A stretch of DNA of 64,000 nucleotides from Mycobacterium senriense (GTDB taxonomy: Bacteria > Actinomycetota > Actinomycetes > Mycobacteriales > Mycobacteriaceae): NCBI RefSeq assembly GCF_019668465.1, contig NZ_AP024828.1, positions 2,046,001-2,110,000 of the forward strand, written 5' to 3'. The translations under genes were made by a program, and so were the position numbers. Shown here one piece after another: positions 34,433 to 43,453 of the stretch (the stretch's first letter is position 1; every line of letters begins with the position of its first letter). The notes below the pieces were generated by a model. The model ran no database searches. It had not been told where the DNA came from and was given only the letters and a program-made list of their open reading frames with translations.

Positions 34433-35650
34433 TCAGGCGCCTGATCGCGCCGACGGCGTGAACTTGACCGGCATCTTCTCCAGCCCGCTGACAAAGTTCG
34501 CCGGACGCACCGGCAGCGGATCCGTGGACGCCAGCCGCATATCCGGCAGGCGTTTGAGCAGGCGCTCGAGCATCATCGACAGCTCCAAGCGCGCCAGCTG
34601 ATTGCCCAGACAGAAGTGGGTTCCGAACCCGAAGGCCAGATGATTGTTGGGGTATCGGTCGATGCGGAAGTTCTCCGGATCCCCGAACACCGCCCCGTCG
34701 AAGTTCGCCGATTCGAACAGCAGGATGATCTTCTCGCCCTGCTTGAGCTGTGCACCGTGAAACTCCAGGTCGGCGGTCACGGTGCGGGCCATGTTCTTGA
34801 CCGGGGCGGTCCATCGCAGCATCTCCTCGATCGCGTTGGGCAGCAGCGCCACGTCATTGACCAGCTGCTGATGCTGTTGCGGGTGCCGCAGTATTTGCGC
34901 GGTACCGCCGGACAGCGTGTGTCGAGTGGTCTCGTCGCCGCCGATCAGGAGTAACAACACCTCGGTGACGATCTCGTGGTCGGCCAGCTTTTCCCCGTCC
35001 ACCTCGGCATGCACCAACACGCTGACCAGGTCATCGGTCGGATCCGCCTTGCGCGCCGCGATCATGCCCGTCATATATTCGGTGTACGCGGCGAACGCAT
35101 CCACCGAGACCTGGAAATCCTTCTCTGCGGTCGTGCTGCTGAGCAAGGTCACCATGTCGTCGGACCAGCGAAGAAACATCTGGCGCTCCTCCGGAAGCAC
35201 CCCGAGCATGTCACCGATCACCGCCATGGGAAGCGGCGCGGCGAGATCCCAGACGAAGTCGCACTCGCCCCGTTCGCAGACGTTGTCGATGAGCGCATCG
35301 CACAGCGCTCCGATCGAGCGCTCCCTGTCCTTGACGCGTTTGCGGGTAAAGCCCGCGTTGACCAGCTTGCGTCGCAGCAGATGCGCGGGGTCATCCATCG
35401 CGATCATCATCGGGGGAGCGTCCTGGTCCGGTCGGATACCGCCGGCGTTGGAGAACAACTCCGGCGCACGCTCGGCGTCGATCACTGCTTGGTAGCTTGC
35501 CGCGGCCGCCAGGCCATTGCGGTCCCGAAAGACCGGTTCGTTCTCACGCATCCATTGATAGACCGGCCGCGAATCTCCCGCGTAGAAGGCCCCGTCGGTC
35601 AGATCAACGTCGGGCCGTAGCTGGCTGCGCGTATCGATGGTGCTTGGCAC
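34433..35650 (-). CDS. cyp142: Cytochrome P450, CYP142 family (cholesterol/cholestenone 26-hydroxylase)
   Basis: 405 aa. I helix GGDETTRHTLSGG, ExxR in AIEEMLRWTAPVKNM, and the heme loop AFGFGTHFCLGNQLARLEL with the axial Cys. Long blocks (ELFSNAGGIRPDQ, DDPAHLLRRKLVNAGFTRKR, PLPMAVIGDMLGV, NFVSGLEKMPVKFTPS) are almost those of M. tuberculosis CYP142A1, which starts cholesterol side-chain breakdown. ATG 35650; an in-frame start ~10 residues later is possible. It is not next to other cholesterol genes here, and I found no KstR box in the 35651-35879 gap. Confidence 0.88.
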   Translation of the reverse strand: MPSTIDTRSQLRPDVDLTDGAFYAGDSRPVYQWMRENEPVFRDRNGLAAAASYQAVIDAERAPELFSNAGGIRPDQDAPPMMIAMDDPAHLLRRKLVNAGFTRKRVKDRERSIGALCDALIDNVCERGECDFVWDLAAPLPMAVIGDMLGVLPEERQMFLRWSDDMVTLLSSTTAEKDFQVSVDAFAAYTEYMTGMIAARKADPTDDLVSVLVHAEVDGEKLADHEIVTEVLLLLIGGDETTRHTLSGGTAQILRHPQQHQQLVNDVALLPNAIEEMLRWTAPVKNMARTVTADLEFHGAQLKQGEKIILLFESANFDGAVFGDPENFRIDRYPNNHLAFGFGTHFCLGNQLARLELSMMLERLLKRLPDMRLASTDPLPVRPANFVSGLEKMPVKFTPSARSGA

Positions 35651-35879
35651 GGTCCACCCTTCTCCCGCCGGCGCTGGATTACCGTGGACCTTACAGTAGG
35701 CGATGTGGTATTCCCCACAAAAGGCTGCGCCCGGGGGCGGTACGAATCGGGGCAGCGAACGGTTCGGCGCCAGGCCGGCACACCGCGTGTGGCACAGCTA
35801 ACGCCTAGCGCCGCGGCAGGACGCCCGAGAAATGGGTATATGACCCTTTCTCCGGTCATTCAACTGCGAGGAATCCATC

Positions 35880-36701
35880 ATGAACCAGACCATCCAACGA
35901 CAGCTCGGCAAAACCGACAGTCCGATCGAGGACGAGCTCGAAGACGCCTTCAGCAGGATGTTGAGCGAGGGAACCCAGCGGCTGCACCGCAGCTGGCGCG
36001 GTGTGCTGGTCACCGGCTTTTTCGGGGGCACCGAGGTAGCCCTCGGCGTGCTCGCTTATCTGTCCGTTCTGGACGCCACCCACCGACCCCTGCTGGCCGG
36101 ATTGGCGTTCTCCATCGGCTTTTTGGCCCTGCTGCTGGGTCGCAGCGAGCTGTTCACCGAGGGCTTCATCATCCCGGTCGTCACGGTCGCGGCCAAGCGC
36201 GCCAGCCTCGCGCAGCTACTCAAGCTATGGGGCGGCACCATGTTCGCCAATCTCGTCGGTGGCTGGACGATCATGTGGATGATCATGACGGGCTTTCCCG
36301 AATTGCATTCGCAGACGGTCGAATCCGCGACCCACTTCGCTGCCTCGCCACTATCGGCACAGAGTTTCTGTCTGGCCGTGCTCGGCGGAATGGTGATCAC
36401 GTTGATGACCCGGATGCAACACGGCACCGACTCGGTTCCAGCCAAGATCGCCGCAGCCATAGCGGCGGCATTCCTGTTGGCCGGGTTGCGATTGTTCCAT
36501 TCAATCCTGGATTCCCTGCTCATCTTCGGCGCGCTCGTCACCGGGAAAGCTCCGTTCGGCTATCTCGATTGGCTGGGCTGGTTCAGCTACACCGTCGTCG
36601 GCAACCTGGTGGGCGGCTTACTGTTTGTGACGCTGCTGCGGTTGCTGCGCAGCAAGGATCGACTAGAGGAAGAGCGTGCCGAAGCCGCCGTCCCCGCCTG
36701 A
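35880..36701 (+). CDS. Formate/nitrite transporter-family (FNT) protein
   Basis: 273 aa, six helices. GFFGGTEVALGVLAYLSVL and LLLGRSELFTEGFIIPV (the FNT FTExF-like pore region), then MFANLVGGWTIMWMIM and VGNLVGGLLFVTLLRLL. The cytoplasmic N-terminus (SPIEDELEDAFSRML) is typical of the actinobacterial subgroup. Likely exchanges small monocarboxylates or nitrite. GAGGA precedes the ATG. Confidence 0.85.
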   Translation: MNQTIQRQLGKTDSPIEDELEDAFSRMLSEGTQRLHRSWRGVLVTGFFGGTEVALGVLAYLSVLDATHRPLLAGLAFSIGFLALLLGRSELFTEGFIIPVVTVAAKRASLAQLLKLWGGTMFANLVGGWTIMWMIMTGFPELHSQTVESATHFAASPLSAQSFCLAVLGGMVITLMTRMQHGTDSVPAKIAAAIAAAFLLAGLRLFHSILDSLLIFGALVTGKAPFGYLDWLGWFSYTVVGNLVGGLLFVTLLRLLRSKDRLEEERAEAAVPA

Positions 36702-36778
36702 GCGGTGGGCGTTCAGGTCGGCGGAACGCCGCATCGACGACTCGCACACGAGCGATTCATCGAGCGACACAACGCGTC

Positions 36779-38149
36779 TCAGATGCCGGCGATGAGCTCC
36801 AGATCTTTCAAGGAGGCCTCGAGGTGGCCGAGCATCCGCTGCAGGTGCGGGACGCTGCGGCGGCATCCGACCAGACCGAAGTCGAGGTTGTCCGCGTTGT
36901 TGGTCACGGTGATGTTGACCGCCTGACCGTCGAGTGGGATCGACAGCGGATAGTTGCCGTCTAATCGTGCCCCGCGCCAATACAATTGATCGGGGTTACC
37001 GGTCGATACGTTCGAAATGACAATGTTGAACGGCGGGGAGCCCGCGGACAGGTAGCCCGGGACCAGACCGAAGAACAGCCCCCCGATGTTGAAGGCGGAC
37101 AACGCCAGTTGCTGCACCGGAGGTAGCTGCCAGAACACCTCTTTGGTCTCGCGGATGGACGCGCTGATCGTCTCGAGACGCTTCGCCGGGTCGTCGAGAT
37201 CGGTTGCGAGATTGCATAGGAAGGTCCCGACGTTGTTCCCGCTTCGGTCGTCGTCGTCTTTGCGCAGATTCACCGGCACCATGGCGGTCAGTGGCGCGTC
37301 CGGCAGGGCGTTCTGATCGAGGAGATAGGCGCGCAGGGCCCCCGCGGACATGGCGAGTACGACGTCGTTGACCGTCACACCGGTGGCCGCCTTGACCGCC
37401 TTGATGCGCTCCAGCGAATAGGATTGGGCCGCAACCCGCCTGGCACCGCCGATCCGCACGTTGAACATGGAGCGCGGCGCCCGGAACGGCAGGGTCAGTT
37501 GTTGTTCGAGCAGCGCCGCGCGCGCGAGTTTGAGTGTGGACGGCGCCAAGCCGAACGCCGAACCCGCGGTGCGGCCGAGCCGGTTGAAGAGGGACGGCTG
37601 GTGTCGCCGCCCGCTGCGCTTGCGTGGCCCCAGGCTCCACGGAACCCGCACCTCATCATCGTCGGGATCGGACGTGAAGGCGCGCTGCACCAAGCGGAGT
37701 GCCGACACGCCGTCCATGAGGGAGTGGTGATACTTCGTGTAGACCGCGTACCGCCCGTCCTGCAGGCCTTCGACGAGGTGCGCCTCCCACAGCGGACGGT
37801 GCCGGTCGAGCAGGCTGCCATGCAGGCGCGACACCAACTCGAGCAAGTCGCGGACTCGGCCGGGTTCGGGAAGCGCGGACCGGCGAAGGTGATAGTCGAG
37901 CTCGACGTCCTTGTCGAAAGACCACGCGACGTTGGTGATCCCGCCGAAGAAGGCCGGACGCTTACGGAACGGCGGCTGCACGTCCGTGCACTCGAGCATC
38001 GCCTGATATGACTCGCGCACGAAATGGGGACCGGCATCCTCCGGGGGTTCGAAGAGCTGCAGCGAGCCCACGTGCATCGGGTGTTCGCGTGACTCGCCGA
38101 TGAGGAACAACGCGTCCGTCGGTGATATCGGTTCCATGGTCGTTCCCAT
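36779..38149 (-). CDS. WS/DGAT wax ester synthase/diacylglycerol acyltransferase
   Basis: 456 aa from ATG 38149 (ATG 38137 also possible). The active-site HHxxxDG is KYHHSLMDGVSAL near residue 140; SPTDALFLIGESREHPMHVG at the N-terminus, LTAMVPVNLRKDDDDRSGNNVGTF (landmark) and the C-terminal NVSTGNP and LSIPLDGQAVNITV are standard for Tgs-type proteins. It makes triacylglycerol or wax esters for storage. It is divergent from the MTHFR gene across a small inverted repeat. Confidence 0.92.
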   Translation of the reverse strand: MGTTMEPISPTDALFLIGESREHPMHVGSLQLFEPPEDAGPHFVRESYQAMLECTDVQPPFRKRPAFFGGITNVAWSFDKDVELDYHLRRSALPEPGRVRDLLELVSRLHGSLLDRHRPLWEAHLVEGLQDGRYAVYTKYHHSLMDGVSALRLVQRAFTSDPDDDEVRVPWSLGPRKRSGRRHQPSLFNRLGRTAGSAFGLAPSTLKLARAALLEQQLTLPFRAPRSMFNVRIGGARRVAAQSYSLERIKAVKAATGVTVNDVVLAMSAGALRAYLLDQNALPDAPLTAMVPVNLRKDDDDRSGNNVGTFLCNLATDLDDPAKRLETISASIRETKEVFWQLPPVQQLALSAFNIGGLFFGLVPGYLSAGSPPFNIVISNVSTGNPDQLYWRGARLDGNYPLSIPLDGQAVNITVTNNADNLDFGLVGCRRSVPHLQRMLGHLEASLKDLELIAGI

Positions 38150-38190
38150 TCCCTCCGCTGTGCCTTCCGTCCAGCACACGCCCCCTTCGT

Positions 38191-38216
38191 ATTAGCCACC
38201 CGCGGGCATTGCTAAT
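38191..38216. promoter_or_regulatory. Inverted repeat between WS/DGAT and MTHFR genes
   Basis: ATTAGC (38191-38196) and GCTAAT (38211-38216) are 6-bp arms 14 nt apart. They lie in the region with the putative -10 of the WS/DGAT gene (TAATAC on the minus strand) and so may bind a repressor. The regulator is not identified. Confidence 0.4.
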
Positions 38217-38300
38217 CGCGAATGAGCATTCGGACTTCGCGGTCGGTCACAGTGCTTGTGTGGGCGTGTGCGTGGGTATTGACGCTCAAGGAGGTAGGAA

Positions 38301-39281
38301 ATGCCGGCGGATTCGGGTTGTCCCAAGCGGATGGAGTTCGGCCCGTGCGGCGGTGTGCGGCCGGACGGCCGGTGCGAGATGCTCCCGAAGCCGTGCGCTT
38401 TCGACGACGTGGTGCTGTGGTCGGGCCATCGACCCGCGCCCCGTCGCGTGCCCGCTCCGCTGGTGCTCACCGACTTCAGCGCCACCCCGTTCAATCCCGA
38501 CGACATCGCGATGACGGCGAACATTCTGGCACCCGGGTGCGACGCCGTCCTCGTCGGCGAGCACCAGAACAAGCCCGACTTCCCGCCCACCCTTATGGCG
38601 TCGCTGCTGCTCGACGCCGGTGTGACGCCGTGGATCACGTTGTCGTGCCGCGACCGCAACCGCGTGGTCCTCGAGCAGGAGTTGCGGGGATTGCGCAGCA
38701 TCGATGTCGACACGGTGTTGTGCGTGACCGGAGACGGACGCGGATATGACGTGCGCCCAGACGTCACGCAGACCTTCGACCTCGACGGGCCCCGGCTGGT
38801 TTCGCTGGCCGCCTCGGTCGGCATGACCGCGGCGGTCCCCGAGACGCCCACCGCGCCGCCCGTGCAACGGAGACCGGCTCGCCTGGTCGAGAAGCAGCAC
38901 GCCGGGGCGAGCCTGGCCGTCCTGAATCACGTGCCTTCGCCCGACATGGTCGCCGACTTCATGACGACAGCGCGATCGGTCGGCTTGACGATCCCGGTGA
39001 TCGCGGCGGTGGCGGTGTTCACCGACAGCATCTCGGCGGCGGTGCTGGAAGGCTTGCCCGGACTCGAGCTCGATCCCGTTGTGATGCAACAGGTTTTGAG
39101 TGCGCCGGATCCGGTGACCGCCGGGATCGCGGCGGCGGTGAGCGAAGCCCGGGCGCTGTTGGCGATTGAGGGCGTCGAGGGCGTCAACGTCTCGGGGCTG
39201 GCGTCCGCGTCGGGTCCTCGCATCGGTGCGGAGATCAAGGCGGAGGTCGGTCGTCGGGTCCGGGCGGAGGCGGCGCCGTGA
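38301..39281 (+). CDS. Methylenetetrahydrofolate reductase-like protein with the Cys-rich C-domain moved to the N-terminus
   Basis: 326 aa. The first ~35 residues (CPKRMEFGPCGGVRPDGRCE then KPCAF) match the small Cys-rich MTHFR C-terminal domain normally found at the other end of two-part archaeal/bacterial proteins. After it comes a TIM barrel of MTHFR type: LTDFSATPFNPDDI, VGEHQNKP, TLSCRDRNR, CVTGDG, then HVPSPDMVADFM. It probably reduces methylene-THF or a related pterin cofactor. AGGAGG lies 8 nt before the ATG. A SAM methyltransferase follows 48 nt later. Confidence 0.8.
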   Translation: MPADSGCPKRMEFGPCGGVRPDGRCEMLPKPCAFDDVVLWSGHRPAPRRVPAPLVLTDFSATPFNPDDIAMTANILAPGCDAVLVGEHQNKPDFPPTLMASLLLDAGVTPWITLSCRDRNRVVLEQELRGLRSIDVDTVLCVTGDGRGYDVRPDVTQTFDLDGPRLVSLAASVGMTAAVPETPTAPPVQRRPARLVEKQHAGASLAVLNHVPSPDMVADFMTTARSVGLTIPVIAAVAVFTDSISAAVLEGLPGLELDPVVMQQVLSAPDPVTAGIAAAVSEARALLAIEGVEGVNVSGLASASGPRIGAEIKAEVGRRVRAEAAP

Positions 39282-39329
39282 CTCGCGTCTCCGACGGTGC
39301 AGAGTGCGGCGATGGGGAGGGACGGCACG

Positions 39330-40085
39330 ATGACTGATGCGATGGAGGCCGAGTTCGATACCGTCGCCGAGTGGACCGCGCAGGTCGCCGCGGAACTCGG
39401 GCCGGACTACCACCTACCCGCCGGCTGCCGGGGAAGCGGGAGTCCCGCGGCGCTCGACTGGCTGATCGAGGGGATGGAGCTGGCGGCCGATGCCACGCTG
39501 CTGGACTCGGGCGCCGGTGTCGGGGGTCCCGCCGCCTACGCCGCCCGGTCCGGCGCGGTGCGGCCTGTGCTCGTGGAACCCGAAACGGGTGCCTGCCGCG
39601 CGGCGCGCAAACTGTTCGGCTTTTCGGTGGTGTGCGCATCGGGATCGGCCCTGCCGATGAGGGACGCGAGTGTCGACGCCGCCTGGGCGTTGGGCGTGTT
39701 GTGCACGACGCCGGATCAACTCGAGTTGCTCACGGAGTTGCGCCGCGTCGTGCGGCCTGGAGGGCGCATCGGGTTACTGGTGTTCGTCGCACACCGGGAT
39801 GTACCGTCAAATTGTCTGGAAGGCAATCACTTTCCGACGCCAACCGGATTGCGCGAGCTGTTGGCCGGGGCATCACTTGACGTCGAGCAGCGGCTCGGCA
39901 CCGCCGCCCTTCCGCCGATCGACGACACGTGGAACGCGCGTCTCGATACCGTGGAGAGCGTCCTCGGCGACCGACACGGACACACGGAGGCATGGCAGTT
40001 GGCCGAACGTCAAAGCTCGACGATCGGGGACCTGCTCGGAGATGGAACCTTGACCGGCGAGCTGTTGGTGCTCCGTCACGCTTGA
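39330..40085 (+). CDS. SAM-dependent methyltransferase
   Basis: 251 aa from ATG 39330, preceded by GGGAGG. Motif I is TLLDSGAGVGGPAAYAARSG, with LVEPETGACRAARKLF after it, GSALPMRDASVDAAWALGVL, and LRRVVRPGGRIGLLVFV. It is a Rossmann methyltransferase of the Methyltransf_11 type. It follows the MTHFR-like gene in one unit, linking methyl-THF and SAM chemistry. Substrate unknown. Confidence 0.85.
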   Translation: MTDAMEAEFDTVAEWTAQVAAELGPDYHLPAGCRGSGSPAALDWLIEGMELAADATLLDSGAGVGGPAAYAARSGAVRPVLVEPETGACRAARKLFGFSVVCASGSALPMRDASVDAAWALGVLCTTPDQLELLTELRRVVRPGGRIGLLVFVAHRDVPSNCLEGNHFPTPTGLRELLAGASLDVEQRLGTAALPPIDDTWNARLDTVESVLGDRHGHTEAWQLAERQSSTIGDLLGDGTLTGELLVLRHA

Positions 40086-40188
40086 GCGATCCGGCGACAC
40101 CACGTCAGTCGCGAAGCGCCGCGAGGATCCCTACCCGCCCGCGTCGGCCTCGCCCCGCAACACCGTGATGTCCAGGTGACGGCGGCCG

Positions 40189-40824
40189 CTAACGCCCGGT
40201 GGCCTGAAAGATGACCCGGCGGGCGATCTGTACCGCATGGTCGGCGAAGCGTTCGTAGAAGCGGCCCAACAGGGTGGCGTCCACGGCGGCGGCGACCCCC
40301 TGCGTCCTCTCGGGATCCATCAGCAGCGCCAGCAGCCGGTGGTGCAGCTCGTCCATCGCGTCGTCGTCGTGGCGAATCTGGGCCGCCCCCCGGGGGTCTT
40401 GCGACACCAGCACCTGCCGCGCCCCGAGGGCCAATGCCTCGGCCGCCTCACCCATGGCCGCGACGTAGGGCCGCACCTCGGCGGAAACGGCCGGATAGGG
40501 GTGACGGCGGCGGGCGATCTCGGCGATGTGCACGGCCAGCTCGACCATCCGTCGCGCATCCGCTGCGATACGGATAGCGCTGACGACCGCGCGCAAGTCG
40601 GTGGCGACCGGCGCCTGCAACGCCAACAACGCGAACGCCGTCTCCTCGACGTGTGCCTCGAGGGCGAGGACGCTGCCGTGGCGGGCGATGACAGATTCGG
40701 CCGTCGTCAGATCGGTTTCCAGCAGCGCCTCGCTCGCCTGTGAAATCGCCTGGGCGGCCATCGCGCACATGTCGGCGAGCTGATCGGTCAGCGTGTCCAG
40801 CTGCTGGTGGAAACCGGTCCTCAT
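40189..40824 (-). CDS. phoU: Phosphate-specific transport system accessory protein PhoU (PhoY-like)
   Basis: 211 aa from ATG 40824 (an upstream ATG gives 220). The two-domain all-helical PhoU fold is evident: DQLADMCAMAAQAISQASEALL, EETAFALLALQAPVATDLRAVVSAI (landmark), RMVELAVHIAEIARR and FYERFADHAVQIARRVIF, with the conserved E/DxxxD metal motifs. PhoU/PhoY links Pst phosphate uptake to the phosphate two-component system. It is separate from any pst gene here. Confidence 0.9.
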   Translation of the reverse strand: MRTGFHQQLDTLTDQLADMCAMAAQAISQASEALLETDLTTAESVIARHGSVLALEAHVEETAFALLALQAPVATDLRAVVSAIRIAADARRMVELAVHIAEIARRRHPYPAVSAEVRPYVAAMGEAAEALALGARQVLVSQDPRGAAQIRHDDDAMDELHHRLLALLMDPERTQGVAAAVDATLLGRFYERFADHAVQIARRVIFQATGR

Positions 40825-40899
40825 CTTCACTGAATAACCCGCCACCGCCAAATAAACGTGCCCGCGCAGAACGGCAGAAATTCGTAACGGGTTTACCCG

Positions 40900-42294
40900 C
40901 TAGCGGATGTCCTCGGCGAGCGCGCGAGCCTCCCGCTCGGTTTCGACGGCGGGCCCGGAGCCGGGCAACGGCTTGCCGGCGACTTCAGGGGTGAACAGCA
41001 ACGTGATCGCCCCCACCACGCCGGCGAAGATCAACATGTAGGCCGGCACCATCACGTTGCCGGTGCCCGACACCAGCGCCTGGGCGATCAGCGGCGTGAT
41101 GCCGCCGACGAGGGAGATCGAGATGTTGTACGAAATCGCCAGCGATCCGTAGCGCACGTTGGTGGGGAACAAGGCCGGCAGCATGGCCGGCCCGGTGCTG
41201 TCGAAGCACAGTTCCATCATGCCGATCAGCAGCACGCCGATGAAGATCACCGGGTATACGCCGCCGAAGCGGATGAGCAGGAACGCCGGGATGGAGGCAC
41301 CGATCAGCAGGACGCACCCCGTCCACATGATGGGTTTGACGCCGATCCGGTCGGACAAGGCGGCGACGAGCACCACGGTGACCATCAGGATCGCCAGCGT
41401 CGACACGATCATGACCAGTCCGGCGGTGCGCCCGACGCGCACGAACAGTCTGAGGTAGGTCGGCAGATATCCGGTGAGCATGAAGTCGGCGACCTGGGAG
41501 GTCAGCACCAGCGCAGCGCAGATCAGCATCGGGCGCCACTGGGCCGCGACCGTGCGCAGAATTTGCTGCGATCCTTGGCCGCCCGACCCGGGCGCCCCGT
41601 CGTTCGCGCTCTGGTAGGCGGAGGATTCCTTGAGCCGAAGCCGTAGGTACAGGGCGACCAGGCCGAAGGGCAGGCCCAGCAACAGCGGAATCCGCCAGCC
41701 GTACGTCAGCATGGCGTCGTCCGGCAGCCAGGTCTGTAGGCCGGTCACCAGCAACCCGGCGAGGACGAATCCGACCAGGTTGCCCATCGGCAAGAAGCCG
41801 ACCATCATGCCGCGTTTGTGGTCGGGGGCCTGCTCGACGAGATAGGTCATCGCACCGACGTACTCTCCGCCGGTCGACAGGCCCTGAAAGATTCGCGCGA
41901 TGACGAGCAGGATCGGCGCCCAGACACCGATGGTGCTGTAGGTGGGCAGCAGGCCGGTCATGGTGGTGCTCACCGTCATCATGAGGATGGTGACCACCAG
42001 CACCCGGTGCCGCCCGATGCGGTCGCCCAGCGGGCCGAAGATGAATCCGCCGAGCGGGCGCACGACGAACGCCGCCGCCAGCGTGCCGAAGGTCGCGATG
42101 AGGTGGACGCCGCTGACGCTCTTGCCGGGGTAGAACACCTGGGCGATCGTGGTGGCGATATAGCCGTAAACCCCGAAGTCGTACCACTCCATGAAGTTTC
42201 CGATGGCGGTACCCATTATGGTCTGCCGCATCGCCGGATCGGCGACCCTGATGTCTTTACGGGCCCATTTTTTCCGGCGGCGTCGAATACCCAT
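40900..42294 (-). CDS. MHS-family MFS proton symporter (ProP-like)
   Basis: 464 aa from ATG 42294, 12 helices. The MHS markers GTAIGNFMEWYDFGVYGY and GPLGDRIGRHRVL (motif A), then ARIFQGLSTGGEYVGAMTYL and DHKRGMMVGF are all present. It imports osmolytes or carboxylates with H+. It faces PhoU on the same strand with a 75-nt gap. Substrate unknown. Confidence 0.9.
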   Translation of the reverse strand: MGIRRRRKKWARKDIRVADPAMRQTIMGTAIGNFMEWYDFGVYGYIATTIAQVFYPGKSVSGVHLIATFGTLAAAFVVRPLGGFIFGPLGDRIGRHRVLVVTILMMTVSTTMTGLLPTYSTIGVWAPILLVIARIFQGLSTGGEYVGAMTYLVEQAPDHKRGMMVGFLPMGNLVGFVLAGLLVTGLQTWLPDDAMLTYGWRIPLLLGLPFGLVALYLRLRLKESSAYQSANDGAPGSGGQGSQQILRTVAAQWRPMLICAALVLTSQVADFMLTGYLPTYLRLFVRVGRTAGLVMIVSTLAILMVTVVLVAALSDRIGVKPIMWTGCVLLIGASIPAFLLIRFGGVYPVIFIGVLLIGMMELCFDSTGPAMLPALFPTNVRYGSLAISYNISISLVGGITPLIAQALVSGTGNVMVPAYMLIFAGVVGAITLLFTPEVAGKPLPGSGPAVETEREARALAEDIR

Positions 42295-42529
42295 CGAATG
42301 ATGGCTTACCCGAAACATTCCCGGGACGAACCGGCGGGGTCGGGTGATAGGACCTTTCTCCGGGTTACCCGCAGACCCCCGAGATCATCCCCCCGGGCCA
42401 CGGGCGGACGTGATTGGTTCCGGAAAACTCCAGCTAGGCGCGCGTCGCCGCCGCCGCGGACGACGACAGCGCGGCGCCGCCGGAACAGAATCAGTTATTC
42501 GCGTCACGTCCGCTCGTTCGCGGCGTGGT

Positions 42530-43105
42530 TCATTGGCCTTTCAAGCTCCCGATGCGCAGCGAGAAGTCGGCGGCTTTGGACGGCGGCGAGTCCTCGAACT
42601 GCTCGACGTAGGCCTGGGGGTCACGATCGGTGATCGGCAGCCCCTCGGTGGTCGGGTGCTCGGCCATGAACTCGCTGTATTGACGTCCGAGCGCCTCGCG
42701 AAGCCCGATGGGGGCGGTGCGGCGAAAGTCCGACAGTCCTTCGCGTTCCTCCTCGGCCATGTGGTCGTCGTTCGCCACCCGGGTACGCCCAACGGCGGCC
42801 CACCACTGTTCGCTGCCCAGCGCGGCGGCGTTGGCGTCGCGCACACCGTCGCGGATGTCGTTGTGATCGCCGATCGCGTCGAGGGTCTCGCCCTCGGCGT
42901 CGTCACCCCCGCGTATCAGCAACTGCGGGTAGAAGATTTTTTCTTCGATGTAGGCGTGCACGTCGAGCTTGTTGGCGAGCGGACCCCATACCCGCTTGAG
43001 CGCGCCCGGGTCGTCGGGGCGTTGGGCCTGCAGATCGTCCAGGCGCGCGAACTGTTCGCGGAACCACTCGTGGTCGGCCAGGATCAACCTGGTGATATCT
43101 GCCAT
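42530..43105 (-). CDS. Hemerythrin HHE domain protein
   Basis: 191 aa. The four-helix HHE ligands are visible: LADHEWFREQF (H), HAYIEEKIFYP (HxxxE), GDHNDIRDG (H) and NDDHMAEEEREGL (HxxxE), so a diiron O2- or ROS-sensing centre is likely. The C-terminal ~60 residues are a mixed tail found in related mycobacterial members. GGGAGG precedes the ATG on the minus strand. Confidence 0.88.
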   Translation of the reverse strand: MADITRLILADHEWFREQFARLDDLQAQRPDDPGALKRVWGPLANKLDVHAYIEEKIFYPQLLIRGGDDAEGETLDAIGDHNDIRDGVRDANAAALGSEQWWAAVGRTRVANDDHMAEEEREGLSDFRRTAPIGLREALGRQYSEFMAEHPTTEGLPITDRDPQAYVEQFEDSPPSKAADFSLRIGSLKGQ

Positions 43106-43453
43106 CGGAGAGTTCCGCCTCCCTGGATCCCGGTCCGTCGGGGCTTACCCCGTTTACCAGCTGAGGTAACAACCCGACGCGGGATCCGTCAACCGGGTTT
43201 CTCTCCCTGGCGTACGGCCGTTGACCGAGGTGCTCCGCGCCGCAACGGAATCACCAATTTGACGCACGTGTAAGCCCTTTGATGATCGTGGGCCGCCGGT
43301 GTCACCGCCGGCGCGGTGCCCGCCGGCGCCACGCCCTGAACAGGAACTCGCCGGGAGGGCGCGGTTATCCGGGCGGATACACTGGGGCGGTCAGTTCGGC
43401 GATCAGCTTCGATCGCACCCGTAGACCAACACGAATCAGTCAGAGGTTGTGCC
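43106..43453. other. 348-nt intergenic control region between hemerythrin and CMAS genes
   Basis: Two divergent promoters must lie here. Near the hemerythrin gene the minus strand has GGTAAACGGGGTAA, resembling part of a SigF promoter but without a correct -35. Near the CMAS gene TACACT (about 43378) could be a -10 giving a ~65-nt leader, with AGAGG before the TTG start. GC-rich inverted repeats (GCCGCCGGTG...CACCGCCGGC) occupy 43290-43340. No ORF with coding character is seen. Confidence 0.4.

Noticed and set aside
35651..35879. KstR-type box before cyp142
   Set aside because: No TnnAACnnGTTnnA-like palindrome was found; control of this cyp142 by KstR cannot be supported here.
35684..36964. 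426-aa frame overlapping the FNT gene in another frame
   Set aside because: Arg/Gly-rich translation with no helices; the FNT frame has clear family motifs.
43106..43175. SigF promoter before the hemerythrin gene
   Set aside because: GGGGTAA is present but no GTTT at the correct 15-17 nt distance; kept only as a weak note.
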